Assembly (NCBI GenBank): GCA_963707975.1
Contig: OY970177.1
Span: 496,001-560,000 of the forward strand
Direction: 5' to 3'
DNA from: CAVVXX01 sp963707975
GTDB lineage: Bacteria > Pseudomonadota > Alphaproteobacteria > Micropepsales > Micropepsaceae
DNA length: 64,000 nt
Positions 58,198-64,000 of the stretch are shown one piece after another (the first letter of the stretch is position 1; every line of letters starts with the position of its first letter). The notes beneath the pieces were generated by a model. That model ran no database searches. It was not told where the DNA came from and saw only the letters and a list, made by a program, of their open reading frames with translations. Made by a program: the position numbers and the translations under genes.

Positions 58198-58716
58198 TCA
58201 ACCCGCCTTGCTCGTTCGCTTCAACTTGGCCGCCTTTCTGAGCGCCATGTTGCGCTTGAGCTTGGAAAGGTGATCGAGAAACAGCTTGCCGTTCAAGTGA
58301 TCGATTTCGTGCTGCAGCGCGATGGCCATGAGCCCGTCGGCTTCCAGCTCCTGTTTCTTACCGTGCTCATCCATGTATTCCACTTTCACGCGCGCGTGGC
58401 GGTCGAGATCGTCCCAGATTTCCGGCACCGACAGGCAGCCCTCGTGGTGCTCGATCTTCTCGGGCGATTTCCACACGATGATGGGGTTGATGAAATAAAG
58501 CGGTTTGCTCTTCTCGCCCTTGGTGTGGATATCGATCACCGCCACGGCTTTCGGCACGCCCACCTGAATGGCGGCAAGCCCCACGCCGTTGGCGGCGTAC
58601 ATGGTGTCCAACATGTCGGCCATCAGGCGGCGCAGTCCCTCGTCCACCCGCTCGATCTTTTTCGAGACCAGCTTCAGGCGCGGATCGGGAGCGGTTACGA
58701 TGGGAAGCACGGCCAT
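58198..58716 (-). CDS. def: peptide deformylase
   Basis: 172 residues. Motif 1 GVGLAAIQVG, motif 2 EGCLSVPEI with the metal Cys, motif 3 QHEIDHLNGKLF with two metal His and the catalytic Glu. Removes the formyl group from new proteins. First gene of def-fmt-truA; divergent from rmuC (47-base gap). Confidence 0.97.
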   Translation of the reverse strand: MAVLPIVTAPDPRLKLVSKKIERVDEGLRRLMADMLDTMYAANGVGLAAIQVGVPKAVAVIDIHTKGEKSKPLYFINPIIVWKSPEKIEHHEGCLSVPEIWDDLDRHARVKVEYMDEHGKKQELEADGLMAIALQHEIDHLNGKLFLDHLSKLKRNMALRKAAKLKRTSKAG

Positions 58717-58763
58717 GGGTCGCGGACATAGGTGAAGGGGCCGAATTGGTCAAGAATGGGCAC

Positions 58764-59792
58764 ATGGAGATAAGCACGATCATCATTATCGTCTTGGCTG
58801 GGGCACTGGGGGCGGCGCTGGTTTTCGCGTTTTTGAAGCGAGGGGCCAGCGGCGACAGCACGGTGATGGTTGCGCAACTGGGCGAGATAACGGCCGCCCA
58901 AAACGCGATCCAGGGGCGGCTCTCCGCGCTCGACAGCCGCCTCGATGAAAACATGAAGGGCAGCGCCACCGTTTTGGGCAGTCTGCAACAGCGGCTCATC
59001 GTCATCGACGAAGCGCAAAAGAAAATCGCCGATCTGTCGGGCCAGATGGTGAGCCTGAAAGATATTCTTTCCGACAAGCAAAGCCGAGGCGCTTATGGCC
59101 AGGGCAATATGGAAGCCATCGTTCGCGATGCGCTGCCCGCCGGCATTTACGAATTTCAGGCGACATTATCCAACCGCAGCCGTCCCGACTGCCTGATCCG
59201 CCTGCCCAACAGCGGAGCCGCCATCGTCATTGATTCGAAATTTCCACTGGAAAGTTTTTCGGCGCTGAAAGCAGCAGCCAACGAGGCCGCGCGGCGCGAG
59301 GCGATGGCGCGGGTGAAGCAGGACGTGCTGAAACATGTGAAGGACATCGCCGAAAAATATCTGCTGCCCGGTGAAACGCAGGAACCCGCGATCATGTTCG
59401 TGCCTTCGGAATCGATTTATGCCGAGTTGCACGACACCTTCCCCGATATCATCCAGAACGCGCACCGCGCGCGCGTGGTCATCGTTTCGCCCAGCATTCT
59501 TTTGCTCGCCGTTAACACGGTGCGCACGGTGCTGAAAGACGCACGCATGCGCGAACAGGCGAGCCTTATTCAGAAGGAAGTGGGTGCGCTGTTATTGGAT
59601 GTGAAACGGCTGGGCGAGCGGGTAGAAAACCTGCGGAAGCATTTCGTGCAGGCCGAAGGCGATTTGAAGGACATCGCCGTTTCGGCCGAGAAGGTCATTA
59701 ACCGCGCCAGCGCCATCGGCGAGGTAAAACTGCCGCAAAACGACAAGCCGGCGCAGCCACAGATCGGTCAGAACGAACGGCTGGTGAATTAG
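58764..59792 (+). CDS. rmuC: DNA recombination protein RmuC family
   Basis: 342 residues from the ATG at 58764 (an in-frame ATG at 58746 overlaps the def promoter). An N-terminal membrane helix EISTIIIIVLAGALGAALVFAF, a helical middle with coiled-coil tendency (LGEITAAQNAIQGRLSALDS), and the RmuC nuclease-like core AIVRDALPAGIYEFQATLSN, RPDCLIRLPNSGAAIVIDSK, FPLESFSAL, FVPSESIYAELHDTFPDIIQ and VIVSPSILLLAVNTVRTVL. Limits sequence inversions in E. coli; related to restriction-enzyme folds. Somewhat shorter than the usual 400-500 residues. Confidence 0.93.
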   Translation: MEISTIIIIVLAGALGAALVFAFLKRGASGDSTVMVAQLGEITAAQNAIQGRLSALDSRLDENMKGSATVLGSLQQRLIVIDEAQKKIADLSGQMVSLKDILSDKQSRGAYGQGNMEAIVRDALPAGIYEFQATLSNRSRPDCLIRLPNSGAAIVIDSKFPLESFSALKAAANEAARREAMARVKQDVLKHVKDIAEKYLLPGETQEPAIMFVPSESIYAELHDTFPDIIQNAHRARVVIVSPSILLLAVNTVRTVLKDARMREQASLIQKEVGALLLDVKRLGERVENLRKHFVQAEGDLKDIAVSAEKVINRASAIGEVKLPQNDKPAQPQIGQNERLVN

Positions 59793-59895
59793 CTCACTAT
59801 TGTCATCACCCGCGCATGCGGGTGACCAAGGTTATGAGCCTCGACTGCCGAACGTCACCTGGATGGCCCGCAGTCGCGGGTCAAGACAATGGGAA

Positions 59896-60501
59896 TTAAA
59901 ATGGCCTTCGCGCCTTGAAGGCGGCACTGAGCGTGCCTTCGTCGAGATAATCGAGTTCGCCGCCCACCGGCACGCCATGGGCCAGCCGCGTGATCTTCAC
60001 GCCCAGGGGCTCCAGGGCATCCATCAGATAATGCGCGGTGGTCTGGCCTTCGACGGTGGCGTTCATGGCCAGGATGACTTCGGCCACCCCGCCCGCGCGA
60101 TGCGTGTGAGAAGGGCGGGCAAATTCAGGCGCTCGGGCGTCACGCCGTCGAGCGCCGACAGCGCGCCGCCCAGCACATGATAGCGGCCGCTTGAAACACG
60201 CCCGCCCGCTCCAGCGCCCACAGATCGGCCACGTCCTCCACCACGCAAATGACGGTGGATCGCGGCGCGTATCGCGGCAAATGGTGCAAGGGTTCTGCGT
60301 ATCGAGATTGCCGCAAATGTCGCATTGCTTGATGGCCGCTGCGGCCTCGGCCATGGCCTTAGCTAAGGGATCGAGCAGGCCTTCGCGTTTTTTCAGCAGC
60401 GTCAGCGCCGCGCGCCTGGCCGAACGCGGGCCCAAGCCCGGCAGCTTGGCCAGAAGCTGGATCAGGCGTTCGATTTCGGGTCCTGCGGGCGATCCGGACA
60501 A
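59896..60501 (-). CDS. recR: recombination protein RecR, frame broken in this sequence
   Basis: Start MSGSPAGPEIERLIQLLAKL, LPGLGPRSARRAALTLL (helix-hairpin-helix), four-Cys zinc finger CDICGNLDTQNPCTICRD, and end ILAMNATVEGQTTAHYLMDA with KITRLAHGVPVGGELDYLDE are true RecR. Between residues about 80 and 140 the straight frame is nonsense, while the expected Toprim segment is read in two other frames: VICVVEDVADLWALERAGVF, then RYHVLGGALSALDGV. Three single-base shifts in the same direction restore the frame, so the total length is right. RecR acts with RecF/RecO to load RecA. Sequence error is more likely than decay. Confidence 0.85.
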   Translation of the reverse strand: MSGSPAGPEIERLIQLLAKLPGLGPRSARRAALTLLKKREGLLDPLAKAMAEAAAAIKQCDICGNLDTQNPCTICRDTRRDPPSFAWWRTWPICGRWSGRACFKRPLSCAGRRAVGARRRDARAPEFARPSHTHRAGGVAEVILAMNATVEGQTTAHYLMDALEPLGVKITRLAHGVPVGGELDYLDEGTLSAAFKARRPF

Positions 60502-60504
60502 GGT

Positions 60505-62271
60505 CTAATCGGAATCCTTATCCGGATTGGGTTCGACCTGCGGCGCTTCCTCCGTCTTGTCGCGCACGGCGACGATTTCCGCGCCCGGAAAAGCATCCAG
60601 CACCGCGCGCACGAAAGGCGTGCCCGCCACGGCTTTCGCGGCGCGCGCGCTCGGCGCTCGCGCGCACTTCTGCAATCGTGGGCGCGCCGCCTTCGCTCGC
60701 CATCGACACGATCCAGCGCTCGCCGGTCCAGTCGCGCAAATTCCGCGCGAGGTCCTGCGCCAGCGTGCGCGCGCGCGCGCATGCCCGGGCGAAATTCCAT
60801 GCGGCCGCGTTCCAGCGACACCAGATGCACGTCGTTTTCCAGATTGACCTTGAGCACAGCGGCGCCGCGCGCGGCCGCAAGCGCGACAATATCTTCCAGA
60901 GAATTGAGCTCGACACTCGGCGCTGCGCGCGGGGCGGCACGTGGCGCAATTTCCTGCGCGGGCAGCGCCGCCGTCATGGGACCCGTTTGCGAGCCAGACT
61001 GCATGCGCGTGCCGCCGCCCGATGGCGTTGAAGGTGCGCGTGGCGCGGGCTGCGCGGTCTCGGCATCGAGCAGCTCGCGCACCAATTTGTCGGTGGGCGG
61101 CAGATCGGCGGCATAAGCTAGCCGGATCAGCGCCATCTCGGCAGGCGGCGATCGGATTGCCCGCATCGCGCACTTCGAACAGGCCCTGGAGCAGCATCTG
61201 CCAGGCGCGGGTGAGCGAGGGCACGGAAAGCTTGGCCGCCATTTGCCGCAGCGCGCGCGGCTTCGGCGCTGACCGCCTTCGAAAAAGCCCTCGGCTGCTG
61301 GCGCCACTTTCACGCGGGTGAGAAAATGCGTGGTTTCCAGCAGATCCTGCATCACCGCCAAGGGATCGGCGCCGCGATCATAGAGCTCTTTCAGCTCGCC
61401 AAGCGCCTCGGCGATCTTTCCGCCCATCACCTTCTCGAACAGATCGAGCATGCGGCCCCGGTCCGCCAGGCCCAGCATGGCGCGCACGGATTCGGCGGTG
61501 ATCTTACCCTGCCCCTCGCTGGCCGCGTGCGCGATGGCCTGATCCAGCAGTGATAGGGCGTCACGCACCGAGCCTTCGGCCGCGCGCGCGATGGAGGCGA
61601 GCGCCAACTCTTCGATCTCCACGTTTTCCTTTTTTGCTATATCGGCCAGATGGGCGATGAGCACATCGGCTTCGATGCGGCGCAAATCGAAACGCTGGCA
61701 GCGCGACAAGACCGTCACCGGCACCTTGCGGATTTCGGTGGTGGCGAAAATGAATTTCACATGCGGCGGCGGCTCTTCCAGCGTCTTGAGCAATCCATTG
61801 AACGCCTGCTTCGACAGCATATGCACTTCGTCGATGATGTAGACCTTGTAGCGCGCGGAGGCTGGGGCATAGCGCACGCCTTCGATGATTTCGCGGATGT
61901 CATCGATGCCGGTGCGGCTGGCTGCGTCCATTTCCTGCACGTCCATGTGGCGCGATTCGGCAATCGTGACGCAGGGCTCGCAGACCCCGCAGGGATGGAT
62001 GGTGGGTTCCTTGCGCTTGCCGTCCGGCCCGATGCAGTTGAGCGCCGCGGGCGATGATGCGCGCCGTGGTGGTCTTGCCCACGCCCCGCATGCCGGTAAG
62101 CATGAAGGCATGGGCGATGCGGCCGGTGGCGAAGGCGTTGGACAGCGTGCGCACCAGCGCCTCCTGCCCGATCAGGCCGGTGAAATCGCATGGGCGGTAT
62201 TTGCGCGCCAGCACGCGATAGGGCTCAGGCCCCGTGGGCGGAAGGCCAAGCGATGGTTCTGTCTGATCCAT
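60505..62271 (-). CDS. dnaX: DNA polymerase III gamma/tau subunit, frame broken in this sequence
   Basis: Starts at 62271 (MDQTEPSLGLPPTGPEPYRV), YRVLARKYRPCDFTGLIGQE, Walker A LTGMRGVGKTTTARIIAR, then a frame change near 62050 in GCCCGCGGCGCTC; the next frame has LNCIGPDGKRKEPTIHPCGV, zinc-finger Cys residues, Walker B VYIIDEVHMLSKQAFNGLLK and sensor FIFATTEIRKVPVTVLSRCQ. Further shifts occur near 61280, 61145, 60790 and 60640, with LSVPSLTRAWQMLLQGLFEV and the C-terminal tau part split between frames and ending FVRAVLDAFPGAEIVAVRDK to 60505. Clamp-loader motor, essential, so a dead gene is improbable. The usual ybaB gene is absent between dnaX and recR. Confidence 0.88.
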
Positions 62272-62337
62272 GGGCCGAAACTATAGCAAGCTGCGGGCCG
62301 CGAGGCGCGCGCTGATTTGCATGGGTCTTGTGGAAAG

Positions 62338-62434
62338 GTGAGAGCCCGGCTGCGACCCGAAACGGATTCGTTACGGCTGCTTCCTTCCGGACCTGACCGG
62401 GTTCGCGAGCGCTTCGTCCGCAACCGGACTCCCG
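62338..62434 (-). ncRNA. ffs: 4.5S signal recognition particle RNA
   Basis: The minus strand holds GGTCAGGTCCGGAAGGAAGC followed by AGCC, the invariant Ffh-binding loop of small SRP RNA. The flanks pair: the 5' arm GAGTCCGGTTGCGGAC with the 3' arm GTCGCAGCCGGGCTC. The ends are estimated from this pairing. It lies just upstream of dnaX, a placement usual in Alphaproteobacteria. Confidence 0.92.
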
Positions 62435-62511
62435 CGGCAGATATAATGCCTGCGTCAGCAAAATACGAGTGGCGGATGCGCGCATCATAAATCCCACATG
62501 GTTAGTTTTCG

Positions 62512-63246
62512 TTAGCTATTGCCAAGCAGTGCGCGCGCTTTTTCCAGATCTTCGGGCGTGTCTACGCTCAATGGCACGCCGCTCGCGCGCGCGATGGCAA
62601 TCGTCATACCCGCCTCAAGTGCACGCAATTGCTCGAGCTTCTCGCGTTGCTCAAGGGCCGATGGCGGCAACGAGACGAACTTCTTCAGCGCTGGCCTCGT
62701 GTAGGCATAGATGCCGACATGGTGATAGAGCGGGCCCGCGCCATAGGGCGCGCGGCTGCGCGTGAAATAAAGCGCGCGTCCGCGGTTACCGTTTTCATGC
62801 CAGGCGATGATGGCCTTCACCACATTCGGATTGTCGCCATCGTGGGTATTGCGAATTTCAGCGGCGAGCGTCGCCATGTCGGTGCCGGCGGCGGAAAGCG
62901 TAGCACTAACAAGACGCAAATCTGCCGGGTCGAGCGTGGGTAGATCGCCTTGCAGATTGATCACCGAATCATATTCCTCTTCGCGATCGAGCTGCTGTAG
63001 CGCGGCATGAACGCGGTCGGAGCCGGAAGGCAGCGTGGGATCGGTAAGCACCGCCCGCCCGCCCGCGTCAGCAATCACCTCGGCGATTTCCTTTTCCGCC
63101 GCGGCCACCACCACCGGGCCAATATCCGCGCGTCTGGCTGCGCGCCAGACGCGCACGATCATGGGCTGGCCGCCAATGTCGGCGAGCGGCTTATGCGGCA
63201 GCCGGGTCGAGGCCATGCGGGCCGGAATGACGACGATCGGGTTCAA
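62512..63246 (-). CDS. kdsB: 3-deoxy-manno-octulosonate cytidylyltransferase
   Basis: 244 residues. VVIPARMASTRLPHKPLADI is the nucleotide-binding opening (P-A-R-x-x-S-x-R-x-P-x-K-P), then MIVRVWRAARRADIGPVVVA, DPTLPSGSDRVHAALQ, VINLQGDLPTLDP with the metal Asp and HHVGIYAYTRPALKKFVSLP. Activates KDO with CTP for lipopolysaccharide. Divergent from the cytochrome gene; the 173-base gap between them should hold both promoters. Confidence 0.96.
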   Translation of the reverse strand: MNPIVVIPARMASTRLPHKPLADIGGQPMIVRVWRAARRADIGPVVVAAAEKEIAEVIADAGGRAVLTDPTLPSGSDRVHAALQQLDREEEYDSVINLQGDLPTLDPADLRLVSATLSAAGTDMATLAAEIRNTHDGDNPNVVKAIIAWHENGNRGRALYFTRSRAPYGAGPLYHHVGIYAYTRPALKKFVSLPPSALEQREKLEQLRALEAGMTIAIARASGVPLSVDTPEDLEKARALLGNS

Positions 63247-63419
63247 GGCCTCTCCCTTTTTCCGCCCAAAACGGGCCGAAATGCGACGCTTCGCCGCAAT
63301 GACCCACCAAGCCCGGCCGGTAATGTCCGCCTGTCCTAGCGGCGTTCGCCGGTTCTTAGGCGGGACACATTCCGTAAGCCCAGCGCCAGGGGCGGCGCAT
63401 TTCCTGCGGAGCTAAGCTG

Positions 63420-64000
63420 ATGGATTCCTTCGAGTGGAACAAGATCATCGGCGCGGTGCTCGGGACTGCACTGTTCATCATGGTGGTTAAGATAGGAACC
63501 GAGGCAGTGTTTTACGTGCCCAAGCCCACCAAGCAGGCCTATCAAGTGCCGGGCGTGACCGAAACGCTCACAACTAATGCCGAAGCGGCCCAGCCTGCCG
63601 AAGAGCCGCTGCCCGATTTCGCCACCGTTATTCCCGCCGCTGACGCCAAGCAAGGCCAGCAGGTAGCGCAGCGCTGCGCGCAATGCCACGACTGGACCAA
63701 AGGCGGGCCCAATCGTATCGGCCCTAATCTTTATGGCATCATCAATCGCGCGCGCGGCAAGCATGAAGGATTCAGTTATTCGGCGGCAATGAAGAACAAG
63801 GGCGGCACCTGGACCTATGCCGATTTGTTTCAATACCTGAAATCGCCTGCCGCCTTCGTGCCCGGCAACAAGATGGCATTCGCCGGCTTGCCGCGCGCGC
63901 AGGATCGCCTGGATCTCATCGCCTATATGCGCAGTTGGGCGGATTCACCGCCCGCGCTGCCGCCGCCCAATCCGGCGGAGAAAAAGCCTGCTGCGCCAGC
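63420..64000 (+). CDS. membrane-anchored cytochrome c (CycM-like), 3' end cut by window edge
   Basis: Starts at the ATG at 63420 and is open to the window end (193 codons). An uncleaved helix IIGAVLGTALFIMVVKIGTE follows MDSFEWNK, the wording seen in alphaproteobacterial CycM-type c552 cytochromes. A Pro/Glu linker leads to a class I domain: GQQVAQRCAQCHDWTKGGPN with haem motif CAQCH, IGPNLYGIINR, FSYSAAMKNKGGTWTYADLF, FQYLKSPAAFVPGNKMAF with the Met axial ligand, and DLIAYMRSWAD. Moves electrons from the bc1 complex to cytochrome oxidase. The C-terminal tail is Pro/Ala-rich and incomplete here. Confidence 0.92.
   Translation, partial: MDSFEWNKIIGAVLGTALFIMVVKIGTEAVFYVPKPTKQAYQVPGVTETLTTNAEAAQPAEEPLPDFATVIPAADAKQGQQVAQRCAQCHDWTKGGPNRIGPNLYGIINRARGKHEGFSYSAAMKNKGGTWTYADLFQYLKSPAAFVPGNKMAFAGLPRAQDRLDLIAYMRSWADSPPALPPPNPAEKKPAAP

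Overview
This window looks like a piece of an alphaproteobacterial chromosome. The core segment has the order rpmH-rnpA-yidD-yidC-engB-argB-dapD-dapE, a 4.5S RNA between dnaX and kdsB, and a membrane-anchored cytochrome c beside kdsB. That layout is familiar from Alphaproteobacteria, and a Rhizomicrobium/Micropepsaceae-like host is my guess rather than something the sequence proves. The left 41 kb is accessory in character, with patchy and often lower GC content, insertion sequences and decayed genes. The right 22 kb from the tRNA-Arg gene onward is dense, GC-rich housekeeping DNA.

Region 1-6.5 kb holds a low-oxygen survival set: nitroreductase, SDR dehydrogenase, CBS-domain protein, PolX/PHP DNA polymerase, a DUF2147-like secreted protein, an HPF/cold-shock fusion, ChaB and a shortened universal stress protein. 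Palindromes of the FNR/FixK type (TTGAY-N4-ATCAA, perfect or one mismatch) sit in front of four of these transcription units. A MacA/MacB efflux pair follows (6.5-9.9 kb), then 650 bases of non-coding repeats.

Region 11-20.7 kb looks like a polyamine-use locus. On the minus strand are 4-aminobutyraldehyde dehydrogenase, a spermidine-dehydrogenase-like flavoprotein, a TonB-dependent receptor and an APC permease; divergent from them are a second APC permease and a secreted allene-oxide-cyclase-like protein. The locus is bracketed by two copies of a module made of a long intergenic repeat plus a 111-residue small membrane protein.

Region 21.6-28.6 kb is a second oxygen-regulated block: HemN, two different 2-oxoglutarate/Fe(II) dioxygenases, a protein with three Rid-type domains, a parvulin-type isomerase, a GNAT protein and a four-cysteine FNR regulator. 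Two perfect FNR palindromes lie in its divergent promoters. I regard this block as the best candidate for an undescribed system.

Region 28.6-36.9 kb is framed by two direct 1113-bp insertion sequences. Between them are four c-type cytochrome genes (two of them paralogous tetrahaem proteins), an IS5-type element and an IS3 fragment, so the layout resembles a composite transposon carrying electron-transfer genes. Region 36.9-41.1 kb holds a third repeat copy, an IS3 element, an IS110/IS1111-type element with a possible bridge RNA, and the remains of a large serine recombinase, ending close to tRNA-Arg.

From 41.3 kb the core begins: lipoprotein, dienelactone hydrolase, gamma-glutamyltransferase, glucokinase, sensor kinase, the rpmH-yidC membrane-insertion cluster, EngB, ArgB, DapD, DapE, MurI, TruA, Fmt, Def, RmuC, RecR, DnaX, 4.5S RNA, KdsB and cytochrome c. 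recR and dnaX carry several frame breaks that I read as sequence errors.
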